Source: Bradyrhizobium jicamae
Lineage (GTDB): Bacteria; Pseudomonadota; Alphaproteobacteria; Rhizobiales; Xanthobacteraceae
Direction: 5' to 3'
Assembly: GCF_018130695.1 (NCBI RefSeq)
Contig: NZ_JAFCJX010000006.1
Location: 62,001-126,000, forward strand
Length of the DNA stretch: 64,000 nucleotides
The first letter of the stretch is position 1. Each line of letters begins with the position of its first letter. The notes beneath the pieces were generated by a model that saw only the letters and a program-made list of their open reading frames with translations, was not told where the DNA came from and did no database searches. The translations under genes were made by a program, and so were the position numbers. Below, piece after piece: positions 51,819 through 61,668 of this stretch.

Positions 51819-52366
51819 GCCACTGCTCCCGCGACATCAGGTGACGGAAACGCCCACGCCCCACTCAGCAGCGCCGCGGCATCGACGCGGTCGAGCTCGC
51901 CCATCACTCGCTTGGCATAGGCCGCAAGCTTGCGCGCCGCTTCGATGTGCTCGCCATGGAGGATGTTCTTCGAGAAGGCCTGCGCCAGCGCCTCGTCGCT
52001 GTCGGTCAGCGCCAGGTCGTAAGCCGCGGTGCGGCCATAGAAGGCCTCGCCGAACGCCTTCATCCGCTTCGGCACCGTCTGGTCGCCGACACCCATCTCG
52101 CGCAGATTGTCGTCCATGTCGGTGCAGAAATGATCGAATAGCGCCTGCGATAGGTCCGAACCGGCCTCAACTGTTCTCAGCCGCCGCAGCACCAGCCACA
52201 GATGCATCAGAAGCAGGTCGAATCGGCCGTTAACCGTGTCCGGGACGGCCAAGCCTCGGTAAAACAACGGTTCTCGTGCCTGCGTCACGATCATGCCATA
52301 GATGGTCTCAATGGTGCCGCTCGGGGCTATCCGGGGTTTCCTGAAGTGATTGAACGGCCAAAGCAT
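51815..52366 (-). CDS. Ubiquinol-cytochrome c chaperone (CBP3) family protein
   Basis: The 183-residue protein begins MLWPFNHFRKPRIAPSG and has IYGMIVTQAREPLFYRGLAVPDTVNGRFDLLLMHLWLVLRRL and CTDMDDNLREMGVGDQTVPKRMKAFGEAFYGR in the core, the CBP3 domain. In mitochondria and alphaproteobacteria it helps cytochrome b assembly. It overlaps DUF177 by four bases and is divergent from the BamE gene. A longer frame begins at 52498 but adds non-family residues. Confidence 0.85.
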   Translation of the reverse strand: MLWPFNHFRKPRIAPSGTIETIYGMIVTQAREPLFYRGLAVPDTVNGRFDLLLMHLWLVLRRLRTVEAGSDLSQALFDHFCTDMDDNLREMGVGDQTVPKRMKAFGEAFYGRTAAYDLALTDSDEALAQAFSKNILHGEHIEAARKLAAYAKRVMGELDRVDAAALLSGAWAFPSPDVAGAVA

Positions 52367-52497
52367 GCTGGGTTCCGCGCGCGAGCCGGGGGGCCCTTGT
52401 TGGGTCGCCTTGCGGCGGCTCACCTGTATTGCAATCGATTGAGCTGCCCGGTACGTCAACGCCTCGCGCGATGCAAGGGGACGGATTAGTTCCGCCA

Positions 52498-52971
52498 ATG
52501 ACCTTATCTATCCAAAGACAGCCTCGCGTGGCCACACGCGGCTTCGTTTCGCGCTTCCGCGCCGCCGCGGTGATTGCGCTGACCTGCGCCGTGCTCGGCG
52601 CCTGCACCGGCGAGCAATTCCAGAAGGGCTACATCCTGCCGCAGGGCGCGCTGGAGCAGATTCCGATCGGCGCCAGCCAGGACCAGGTGCTGATCGTGAT
52701 GGGCACGCCCTCCACCGTCGCGACGCTGGACGGCGAGGTGTTCTATTACATCTCACAGCGCTCCGAGCGCCCGATCGCCTTCATGAACCAGAAGGTCGTC
52801 GACCAGCGCGTGATCGCGATCTATTTCGACAAGAACCGGCAGGTGCGGCGTCTGGCCAATTACGGCCTGCAGGACGGCAAGATCTTCGACTTCATCAGCC
52901 GCACCACGCCGACCTCGGGTCAGGAGATGTCCTACCTGACGCCGCTGTTCAAGCTGCTCAGCTTCAACTAG
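52498..52971 (+). CDS. bamE: BamE/SmpA-OmlA outer-membrane assembly lipoprotein
   Basis: The 157-residue protein has a signal with lipobox LGAC near residue 36 and the SmpA_OmlA domain: GYILPQGALEQIPIGASQDQVLIVMGTPSTVATLDGEVFYYISQRSE in pieces over residues 43-92. It is a lipoprotein subunit of the BAM complex that inserts outer-membrane proteins. The ATG at 52498 follows CGGATTAG; the longer frame runs upstream into the divergent gene. It is an unusually long N-terminal segment before the lipobox. Confidence 0.87.
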   Translation: MTLSIQRQPRVATRGFVSRFRAAAVIALTCAVLGACTGEQFQKGYILPQGALEQIPIGASQDQVLIVMGTPSTVATLDGEVFYYISQRSERPIAFMNQKVVDQRVIAIYFDKNRQVRRLANYGLQDGKIFDFISRTTPTSGQEMSYLTPLFKLLSFN

Positions 52972-53006
52972 GCATCGCCGCAAACGCTTCCACATCAGGC
53001 ACTTTG

Positions 53007-53022
53007 TGTGATCACCGTCACA
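53007..53022 (+). promoter_or_regulatory. CRP/FNR-type palindrome upstream of GG-leader peptide
   Basis: TGTGA-TCACCG-TCACA is an exact match to the 5-6-5 CRP half-site pattern. Its centre is about 82 bases upstream of the ATG at 53097, so it could be an activator site for that gene. Confidence 0.5.
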
Positions 53023-53096
53023 TACCGACGAGAGCGGTGATGCCAAATGTGGTCGCATCGGCGTCGGATGATCGCGCCGACTCAAGGAGGCATGCG

Positions 53097-53297
53097 ATGA
53101 CTGATGCAATCAATGCGACGAGCGACGTTCTGGGTGAGCGCGAGCTCGATGCGGTGTCTGGTGGCTTGTTGAGTCTCCCTTTGGCGGCATACACAGTGCG
53201 GCCCGCCAGCAATGGCGAAGGCGCATCGGGCGGTCAAAGCGACCCGGCCCAAATGTTTCAACAGATCTTGCAGCAATTGACCCAAGGGCAAGGGTAA
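53097..53297 (+). CDS. Double-glycine leader peptide (bacteriocin or RiPP-like precursor)
   Basis: The 66-residue product has a leader ending LGERELDAVSGG, with GG at residues 22-23, the classic EL-x2-V-x-GG cleavage motif of class II bacteriocins and GG-type RiPPs. The core of about 43 residues is LLSLPLAAYTVRPASNGEG and a Gln-rich tail ending QLTQGQG; it has no cysteines. AAGGAGG at 53084-53090 lies six bases before the ATG, an unusually strong ribosome-binding site. No C39-peptidase transporter is in the window. A perfect CRP-like site lies upstream. Confidence 0.65.
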   Translation: MTDAINATSDVLGERELDAVSGGLLSLPLAAYTVRPASNGEGASGGQSDPAQMFQQILQQLTQGQG

Positions 53298-53604
53298 GCG
53301 CACCGGGTGCAGGCCGACGCAGCGGGTCAGAACTCGCGCGTCAGCGATGCGTGCGCCCTCATCGTGCGGCGCTCTCGCGTCCCGGGCACACTGCGGCGGG
53401 ACGTGCCGCAGTGCTGAACGGGGACCGACCTCCCCGATAGACCCGGAACAGCAGCGCACCGCGCCGCCAAGCGCGGCACGCTGCGCAGCATCTGGGGAAC
53501 GTAGACGAACGGCTGACGCGCTGCGCCAAGTCGCCGCTTGCCCGAGGGGCAAGCGCTCCCCTACGCTCGCCTGCAAAAGAAGGCTTGAGCTGGGGAGTAA
53601 GCAC
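53298..53604. other. Intergenic region after the GG-leader gene
   Basis: This 307-base gap holds no gene that I can support; a long frame into the TctC gene is only an upstream extension. A strong hairpin, CACTGCGGC/GCCGCAGTG with a 7-base loop, lies at 53389-53413 without a T run. It may end the GG-leader transcript. Confidence 0.5.
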
Positions 53605-54612
53605 ATGACAAGCAAACGATTTTCCCGCCGCACGGTATTGGCAGGCGCAGCCGGCATCACGGCTGCTGCGATCGTGCCGCGCGCCAGCCTCGGCGCCGGC
53701 GACTGGCGGCCGACCGAGACGGTGCGGCTCATCGTGCCGGCCGCCGCCGGCGGCTCGACCGACGTGATGGGACGCCTGCTCGCGGCGCATCTGCAGCCGA
53801 TCTGGGGCCAGTCGGTGGTGGTCGAAAATCGTTCGGGCGCCGGCGGCACCATCGGCACGTCGGAAGTCGTGCGCGCCAAGGGCGACGGCCACACCATCCT
53901 GATTGGCAACCCGGGGCCGAACGCGATCGCCTACAGCATCTTCAGGAATCTCACCTACAAGGCGGATCAGCTGCAGCCGGTCAGCAACATGATCCGGATT
54001 CCCAACATCGTCTCGGCGCATCCGGCGACCGGCATCAAGTCGATCCCCGAGCTGATCGACTATCTGAAGAAGAACCCGGACAAGCTCACCTACGGCTCGT
54101 CCGGCACCGGGCAGAGCCCTCACCTCACCGGCGCCTGGTTCCTGCAGCTCACCGGATTGAAGATGACCCATGTGCCGTTCCGCGGCGCCGGCCCCGCATT
54201 GCAGGCCGGCCTTGCCGGCGACATCCAGATCCTGTTCGACAACCTCTATCCCTCCCTGCCGCAGGTGCAGGACGGCAAGCTCAACGGCCTCTGCGTCACC
54301 ACACAAGAGCGCAGCGATTCCGCGCCCAACCTGCCGACCATGCGCGAGAGCGCAGCCGAGCTCGCCAAGTTCGACGTCTCCTCCTGGTTCGGCGTGTTCC
54401 TGCCGAAGACCGCGCCGGCGCCCGTTCTCGACGAGCTCAACAAGCAAGTGAAGGCGATGCTCGAGCGCGACGACGTCAAGAAGAACGTCGCCGGCATGGG
54501 CGCCCGCGCCGACTACGGTACACCGCAGCAGTTTTCCGAGTTCGTGGACGCGGAGACCAAGAAGTTCGCCGCGATCATCGAGAAGGAAGGGCTGCAGATG
54601 GAGGTGAAGTAA
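53605..54612 (+). CDS. Tripartite tricarboxylate transporter substrate-binding protein (TctC/Bug family)
   Basis: The 335-residue protein begins MTSKRFSRRTVLAGAAG, with a twin-arginine motif (SRRTVLAG) and a signal peptide. The mature protein shows the Bug fold: ETVRLIVPAAAGGSTDVMGRLLAAHLQPIWGQSVVVENRSGAGGTIGT in pieces, DGHTILIGNPGPNAI and HLTGAWFLQLTGLKMTHVPFRGAGPALQAGLAGD. It binds carboxylates in the periplasm. TctA/TctB membrane genes are not adjacent, as is common for this expanded family. Confidence 0.9.
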   Translation: MTSKRFSRRTVLAGAAGITAAAIVPRASLGAGDWRPTETVRLIVPAAAGGSTDVMGRLLAAHLQPIWGQSVVVENRSGAGGTIGTSEVVRAKGDGHTILIGNPGPNAIAYSIFRNLTYKADQLQPVSNMIRIPNIVSAHPATGIKSIPELIDYLKKNPDKLTYGSSGTGQSPHLTGAWFLQLTGLKMTHVPFRGAGPALQAGLAGDIQILFDNLYPSLPQVQDGKLNGLCVTTQERSDSAPNLPTMRESAAELAKFDVSSWFGVFLPKTAPAPVLDELNKQVKAMLERDDVKKNVAGMGARADYGTPQQFSEFVDAETKKFAAIIEKEGLQMEVK

Positions 54613-54705
54613 GCCTCCATTCAAGGGCGCGACCGGTGGACAGAAGGTACCAGCCATTGCTACCCTCAACCGATAATTTGAAGAAATAATCGGGGACTGG
54701 GGGCT

Positions 54706-55197
54706 ATGGCTGAAGGGTTTGAGGCGGTTGTCGCCCTCTACGTCAAGATGCGGAATTACACCGCGCTGGAGCAGCAAAAAGAACACCGTGTGCGACTGCT
54801 CGACCAGCTTGCGAAGCAGCCTGCCTACACGGTGACGCGGAAGTCCATCCAGCAGGACATCGACATTCTCGATCGGGCGCTCGCGGAACGGCTCAAGCGG
54901 TCGAACCTGATGTGCCACGTCGACGTCTTCACCGACCAGCGGGTTTCCGGTTGGATCTACTACAAGGACATTCCGGAGACCCCCGTCGTCCTCGACATCT
55001 TGCTGGACGCGACGCATCTTGCCTCCGTCACGGCGGACGCCTCTCGGGGGGATGTGCTCAAGGCCGGTTTCGCAACCGGGAAATGTGGCTTCTCGTTCAA
55101 ATTTCCGGACGATGTCACCTCTCGCGGCGCGATGATGATGTCTGTTCGCACCGCCACGGGCAAAACCATCGGCCTGCGCAAGATTGGACAGAGCTGA
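54706..55197 (+). CDS. Hypothetical protein with a VSGW-type beta domain
   Basis: The 163-residue protein has an N-terminal helical half (residues 1-60, LEQQKEHRVRLLDQLAKQPAYTVTRKSIQQDIDILDRAL) and a C-terminal beta-rich half. This includes VFTDQRVSGWIYYKD, PVVLDILLDATHLASVTADASRGDVL and GFATGKCGFSFKFPDD. The latter resembles the short beta-sandwich module often appended to glycosyltransferases in Rhizobiales. Here it is separate from any enzyme domain. The function is unknown. Confidence 0.6.
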   Translation: MAEGFEAVVALYVKMRNYTALEQQKEHRVRLLDQLAKQPAYTVTRKSIQQDIDILDRALAERLKRSNLMCHVDVFTDQRVSGWIYYKDIPETPVVLDILLDATHLASVTADASRGDVLKAGFATGKCGFSFKFPDDVTSRGAMMMSVRTATGKTIGLRKIGQS

Positions 55198-55247
55198 TCG
55201 ACGACGTCGCCCGATGCGATGACGATTCAGCCTGATCTCATCGCGCT

Positions 55248-55403
55248 TCAGGACGACTTGTTGATCTTCTTGAGCTTGGCATCGGTGGCTTCGATCGCCA
55301 AAGCCAGCTCGAGGATGGCCTTGGACAACAACTCGGCGGCCTCCTTCTGGTCCTGCGACTTGGAAGCGCGGAGAGCATAATTCCGGGCGGATGAAAGCGA
55401 CAT
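55248..55403 (-). CDS. Small helical protein of 51 residues
   Basis: This short gene reads MSLSSARNYALRASKSQ and DQKEAAELLSKAILELALAIEATDAKLKKINKSS in parts. It is highly helical, with heptad-like Leu/Ala spacing. The ATG at 55403 has GGAG upstream; longer frames extend back without function. Its neighbours are on both strands and do not reveal its role. Confidence 0.6.
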   Translation of the reverse strand: MSLSSARNYALRASKSQDQKEAAELLSKAILELALAIEATDAKLKKINKSS

Positions 55404-55457
55404 GATCGATCTCCGTGCTGGTTCTCGGATGCGGAGCAAACGAGGTCGATGCCAGGC

Positions 55458-55484
55458 AAAAACCCCGCGGCTCGCACCGCGGGG
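55458..55484 (-). terminator. Intrinsic terminator after the heme peroxidase
   Basis: CCCCGCGG and CCGCGGGG form a perfect stem around a 6-base loop; on the minus strand five T follow. It lies about 75 bases beyond the peroxidase stop. Confidence 0.85.
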
Positions 55485-55558
55485 CTCTCCATTTGACGAG
55501 TTTCGCTCGGTGCGCAAGCAACAACTGCGCAACGATGGTCAGTGATCTCCGTGACGCC

Positions 55559-57106
55559 CTACCCCGTCGTCACCCCATCGATCGGGCTGATGTCGCCGAC
55601 GAAGCGCAGCAAGTCGCTCATCAGGAAGGTGCCCGGCGTCTTCGCCGGCAGGGTCGGCTTCCAGCTGGGATCGCTGAGGAACGACTGGGTGTCGCCGGCG
55701 ACAAGGCCGATGAAGACTTCGGCCACGATGCGCGCGCCGACCGGGCCAAGCCGCAGCCCGCCGCTCTTCACCTGCGCCTCTTTCAGGATGTAGTACCAGA
55801 GCGGCGTCTTCTGATCCAAACCCTCGGCCGCGGCCACCGCGCCGTCAGGCCCGGTCCCGATCTCCGCCGGCGTCAGTGCGGTGATGCCCATCACGCGCGC
55901 CACGTCCTGCCCCGACGGCAGGCCGAGATGCACGCCGCGCCTGAGGTTGCGGTCCGGCAGGCTGCCGCCGCCGCCCGGCAGATCATGCAGCTGCGCGACG
56001 AGCAGCGGATCGATCTTGCGCGAATGGTTGAACAGGAACAGCGGCGTCGGCGCCACCGGCGGATCGAACTCGTAGAAGCGGCTCCAGTCGATGATCCAGT
56101 CGGTCGGCAGCGTCGCGACATTCGGCGGCAGGCCGGGCAGTGACGGCAAGGTGGCCGCGTCCTGCCCCATGATCAGGCCGGACAGGCCGGAGAACGCGAA
56201 TTCGAGCTTCAGCGACGCCGAGGTGAATCCGCCCGGCGTGAAGACATGGTTGTGACTGTAGAACTCGCGCACCATGCTGTGGCCGAGCCGATAGGCGGCG
56301 GCCGAGAACTCGACCGGCATGTAGGGCACCTTCTGGAAGCGATAGAACTTCCGCCCTTCATGCAGGATCTTCTTGACGATGCCGGTCTCGGTGAGGCGCT
56401 CGACGAAGTCGTGCAGCACCATCCATTGATAGTGCCAGGTGACCTGCTTGCGCGCTTCCGAGAACAGCTTGTCGGTGGGCGGCGGAGTGGGGCCGGCACT
56501 GAGCCGATCCACCACCTTGTTGTGGAACTTGAGGAATGCGAGGTGGGTCTGCGCGACCAGCAGGTTCTCGTCATTGCGGTGATCGCCGATCAGCGCCCGC
56601 CCTTGCGAATTGCGCGGCAGGTCGTTGGGGAAATCACCCGCCGCCCGCGGCGTCGCCGCGGTCTTGCCGAGCAGGAATTTCGCGCCGGGCTGGGTGGGAT
56701 TGCCGGGATCGCGCGCGTAGAGCTGCGGGCTGCCGTCGGGGCCGAGCCCATAGATGCTGTCGAGGTCGAGCCGCGGCGTGCGGAAGTTCTGCGTGGCGTG
56801 CGGATCCTCCTGCTTCTCCGCGATCGAGGTCAGGTCGAGCGTAATGTCGTGATCGACGAACTGGCCGAGATAGGTGAAGCCGGAGGGAATGTTGGGATTG
56901 TCGCCGCCCGGGCTGTTGGGCTGGGCGTCGCGCATCGCGTCTGCGAGCTTGCGCAGCTTGTCGTCGGCGACGTTGAGCGCCGGCAGATCGAACATGCGGC
57001 CGAACAGGCCGGGGTCGGCATTGTCCTTGAAGGGCCTGAGACCGGCTTTGGTCGGGTGGCGCCCTGCTCTGCCGTGCCTTGGGTTGGTATTCGCAACTTG
57101 CGTCAT
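55559..57106 (-). CDS. Animal-type heme peroxidase family protein
   Basis: This 515-residue protein belongs to the peroxidase-cyclooxygenase superfamily: the distal His is in FTYLGQFVDHDITLDLT (about H89), NFRTPRLDLDSIYG follows, and the proximal-helix pattern AAYRLGHSMVREFYSHN contains the likely heme-ligating His. DEARNDENLLVAQTHLAFLKFHNKV is in the core. It should use H2O2 to oxidise halides or phenols. No signal peptide is visible. The ATG at 57106 has GGAGGTAAGC upstream. Confidence 0.85.
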   Translation of the reverse strand: MTQVANTNPRHGRAGRHPTKAGLRPFKDNADPGLFGRMFDLPALNVADDKLRKLADAMRDAQPNSPGGDNPNIPSGFTYLGQFVDHDITLDLTSIAEKQEDPHATQNFRTPRLDLDSIYGLGPDGSPQLYARDPGNPTQPGAKFLLGKTAATPRAAGDFPNDLPRNSQGRALIGDHRNDENLLVAQTHLAFLKFHNKVVDRLSAGPTPPPTDKLFSEARKQVTWHYQWMVLHDFVERLTETGIVKKILHEGRKFYRFQKVPYMPVEFSAAAYRLGHSMVREFYSHNHVFTPGGFTSASLKLEFAFSGLSGLIMGQDAATLPSLPGLPPNVATLPTDWIIDWSRFYEFDPPVAPTPLFLFNHSRKIDPLLVAQLHDLPGGGGSLPDRNLRRGVHLGLPSGQDVARVMGITALTPAEIGTGPDGAVAAAEGLDQKTPLWYYILKEAQVKSGGLRLGPVGARIVAEVFIGLVAGDTQSFLSDPSWKPTLPAKTPGTFLMSDLLRFVGDISPIDGVTTG

Positions 57107-57274
57107 GCTTACCTCCATGGGGCGAAGTGATCCACGCTGATCACGCCCGGAGGTAAATTTTATCGGAGACACAATCTGTAATTGATTTCACAGTTGGCCG
57201 CGGCATATCGACTGCTGCGACATATCGACAGCGCTGGGACGCATCAAACGTGGAGGTGGGCTGCGGAATGTCTC

Positions 57275-57305
57275 TTGACTTAGAGTGCGCTCGAACTCGT
57301 AACTT
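57275..57305 (+). promoter_or_regulatory. MerR-type promoter with 19-bp spacer
   Basis: TTGACT (57275-57280) and TAACTT (57300-57305) are separated by 19 bases, two more than normal. The spacer holds GAGT-GCGCTCGA-ACTC (57283-57298), a near-perfect palindrome. This is the layout that MerR-family activators distort to start transcription. The MerR gene starts at 57336. Confidence 0.7.
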
Positions 57306-57335
57306 CCCGTGCGTCGTGACGAGAGACACGCGGGC

Positions 57336-57764
57336 ATGAAGATCGGCGAACTGGCAAGGCGTTCGGGGCTGACAACCCATACGATCCGCTACTACGAGCG
57401 GATTGGGCTGTTGCCCTACGCGGACAGGGACCGATCCAGCCGACGCGATTACGATGCCTCGATCCTGCTCTGGATCGAGTTTCTCGGTCGTTTGAAGACG
57501 ACCGGCATGCCGATCCGGGAAATGCTCCAATACGCGGAGCTTCGCGAGCGAGGCAGCGACACGGAGCCCGCGCGGCGCGCACTGCTGGAACGGCATCGCG
57601 AACGCGTGCGTACCCGTGTCGACGAACTGAACGCTTGTCTCCTCGTCCTCGACACCAAGATCGGCGGTTATGCCGAAGTGGAACAGAGGATGAAAGACTA
57701 TGATGCAGCACTTCCCCAGCGCCGGCGAAAGCCGGTTGGAGCGCGGTCACCGCGCGCTCGGTGA
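57336..57764 (+). CDS. MerR-family transcriptional regulator
   Basis: The 142-residue protein starts MKIGELARRSGLTTHTIRYYERIGLLPYADRDRSSRRDYD, a full MerR DNA-binding region. It has the coiled coil ERHRERVRTRVDELNACLLVLDTKIGGY but no Cys-rich metal-binding loop, which suggests an aldehyde or small-molecule sensor. Its last 65 bases overlap the CMD gene. A MerR-type promoter with a 19-bp spacer lies upstream, so it is probably self-activated. Confidence 0.88.
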   Translation: MKIGELARRSGLTTHTIRYYERIGLLPYADRDRSSRRDYDASILLWIEFLGRLKTTGMPIREMLQYAELRERGSDTEPARRALLERHRERVRTRVDELNACLLVLDTKIGGYAEVEQRMKDYDAALPQRRRKPVGARSPRAR

Positions 57765-58119
57765 AATCGATGGACAGGCCGGCCACAAGGTCGTGGCCGC
57801 GCTCGCCGATATTGCCCCCGACTTCGCCACCTACATCTTTGAGTTTCCATTTGGCGACATCTATTCACGGCCGGGACTCGACCTGCGTTCGCGCGAAATC
57901 GCGACGATTGCAGCGCTTGCTGCCATGGGAAACGCCGCGCCTCAACTCAAGGTCCATATCGAGGCCGGTCTGAATGTCGGGCTCACCCGCGACGAGATCG
58001 TTGAGATCCTGATCCAGATGGCCGTCTATGCCGGGTTCCCGGCCGCGCTCAACGGACTGTTTGCCGCGAAGGAGGTGTTCGCACAGGTGGCTGGGCATGG
58101 ACCGGCAGCCAAGACATGA
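57700..58119 (+). CDS. Carboxymuconolactone decarboxylase family protein
   Basis: The 139-residue protein has the CMD domain RPGLDLRSREIATIAALAAMGNAAPQLKVHIEAGLNVGLTRDEIVEILIQMAVYAGFPAALNGL in pieces over residues 55-120. There is no CxxC, so it is not an AhpD-type peroxidase. It may decarboxylate a lactone or act in an unknown step. Its start overlaps the MerR gene by 65 bases; a later start inside is possible. The pair is divergent from the heme peroxidase. Confidence 0.85.
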   Translation: MMQHFPSAGESRLERGHRALGEIDGQAGHKVVAALADIAPDFATYIFEFPFGDIYSRPGLDLRSREIATIAALAAMGNAAPQLKVHIEAGLNVGLTRDEIVEILIQMAVYAGFPAALNGLFAAKEVFAQVAGHGPAAKT

Positions 58120-58195
58120 GCCTTCGGGCGCTGCAGTCGCGCGGCCGACGCAGAGCGGCGGCGCCCGCGCAGCAGACGACCCGCCAAAAGAAGAA

Positions 58196-58220
58196 CCCCG
58201 CGGCGAGGCCGCGGGGCTTT
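58196..58220 (-). terminator. Bidirectional hairpin terminator between CMD gene and hppA
   Basis: CCCCGCGGC and GCCGCGGGG form a 9-bp stem around a 3-base loop. The minus-strand side is followed by a TTCTTCTTTT tract, and the plus-strand side by CTTTC. It lies 21 bases after the hppA stop. Confidence 0.75.
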
Positions 58221-58240
58221 CACTGTGAATGCTAGACTGC

Positions 58241-60361
<2,121 letters not shown>

Positions 60362-60577
60362 GTGAATTTTGCCTCAGATCCTTGATGTACCCCCGCGCCG
60401 TTATTTTCCGCAGAGCGGCAGGCGCTTATTCGAAGAGATCGACCCTCCCCAAAAAGGGCCGCCTCAAATCGGGCGCGACCTTGCCAAAATCGCCATCCCT
60501 GTGCAACGCCACCAAAGGCCGCAAAGACCGATTTCGGCAGGTATTTAGAAGGAAAGTCGAAGGTTTCGGCCCAAATC

Positions 60578-61570
60578 CTAGAAATGGCTGTAGGACAGCC
60601 GTTTCAGCACCAGTTCCCTGCCCTGGGCATCGAGAAAACTCGGCGGCGCGTGGCCTGCGATGATTCCCCCGATCGCGGTCGCCTCGACGCCCAGGCGGCG
60701 GGCAGCCTGGATGAAAGGCGCGACGCGATCGCCGGGGACGGTGCACAGCAGCTCATAGTCGTCGCCGCCCGCGATCAGGGTCTCGATGCCGATCGCCTTG
60801 CGCGCCAGCAGCGCGGAGGCAGCCTGCGACAGCGGGATCTTCGGCACATTGATGATGGCGGAGACGCCGGAGGCCGCGCAGAGCTTCGTCAGGTCGCCGG
60901 CGAGCCCGTCGGAGACGTCCATCGCTGCGCTGGCGTGGTCGCGCACGACGGTCGCAATCGCATTGCGCGGCTGCGGCACCCGATACCGCATGGCCAACGC
61001 GTCACGGTCGCCGGCGCCGAGCGATGCCGCCGCCCCGCCCTTGAGCACGTCGAGGCCGAGCGCGGCGTCACCGATCGTGCCTGTCACCACCACCTGATCG
61101 CCGGCCCTAGCGCCGGAGCGATGCACCATCTTGCCGGGCGGCACGCGTCCGAACGCGGTGATCGAGATCATCAGCGGCCCCGGCGTCGACACGGTGTCGC
61201 CGCCGAGCAGCGGACAGCGATAGCGCGCCGCATCCTCGCCGAGCGCCTGCGCGAACGGCTTCAGCCAGCCCTCCTCTACCGCGCGCAGCGCCAGCGTCAG
61301 CACAAAGCCGGCCGGCACCGCGCCCTTGGCCGCGATGTCGGAGAGGTTCACCCGCAGCGCCTTGCGCGCCAGCGTGTCCGGGGGATCGTCGGGCAGGAAG
61401 TGCACGCCCTCGACGATGGCGTCGGTGGTGACGACGATGTCGTCGCCGGTGGGCATCAGCGCCGCGGCATCATCGTCGAGCTTGAACGCGCCGGGATCGG
61501 TCGCGAGCGGCTTGAAATAGCGCGCGATGAGGGAGTCTTCGCCGGAGTGCTTGTCTTGACGATTGGTCAT
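60578..61570 (-). CDS. thiL: Thiamine-monophosphate kinase
   Basis: The 330-residue protein begins GEDSLIARYFKPLATDPGAFKLDDDAAAL and has the PurM-type fold motifs DIVVTTDAIVEGVHFL, ALRVNLSDIAAKGA and MDVSDGLAGDLTKL, plus LIAGGDDYELLCTV. It phosphorylates thiamine monophosphate to the pyrophosphate. The ATG at 61570 gives the family-like start; an in-frame ATG at 61597 is possible. It follows nusB with a truncated repeat between. Confidence 0.92.
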   Translation of the reverse strand: MTNRQDKHSGEDSLIARYFKPLATDPGAFKLDDDAAALMPTGDDIVVTTDAIVEGVHFLPDDPPDTLARKALRVNLSDIAAKGAVPAGFVLTLALRAVEEGWLKPFAQALGEDAARYRCPLLGGDTVSTPGPLMISITAFGRVPPGKMVHRSGARAGDQVVVTGTIGDAALGLDVLKGGAAASLGAGDRDALAMRYRVPQPRNAIATVVRDHASAAMDVSDGLAGDLTKLCAASGVSAIINVPKIPLSQAASALLARKAIGIETLIAGGDDYELLCTVPGDRVAPFIQAARRLGVEATAIGGIIAGHAPPSFLDAQGRELVLKRLSYSHF

Positions 61571-61612
61571 GAAGCGCGCCGCACCCTCAGCTGTCATCGC
61601 CCGTTATCATAA

Positions 61613-61656
61613 CCGCCGCGGCGTACTGGATCACCCGCATTCGCGGGTGATGACAC
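61613..61656. repeat. Dispersed repeat, family B, truncated inverted copy
   Basis: Read in reverse this is TGTCATCACCCGCGAATGCGGGTGATCCAGTACGCCGCGGC in parts, matching the first third of the element at 27026-27150. It lies in the short gap between thiL and nusB. Confidence 0.75.
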
Positions 61657-61668
61657 CGGAATAGGCAG

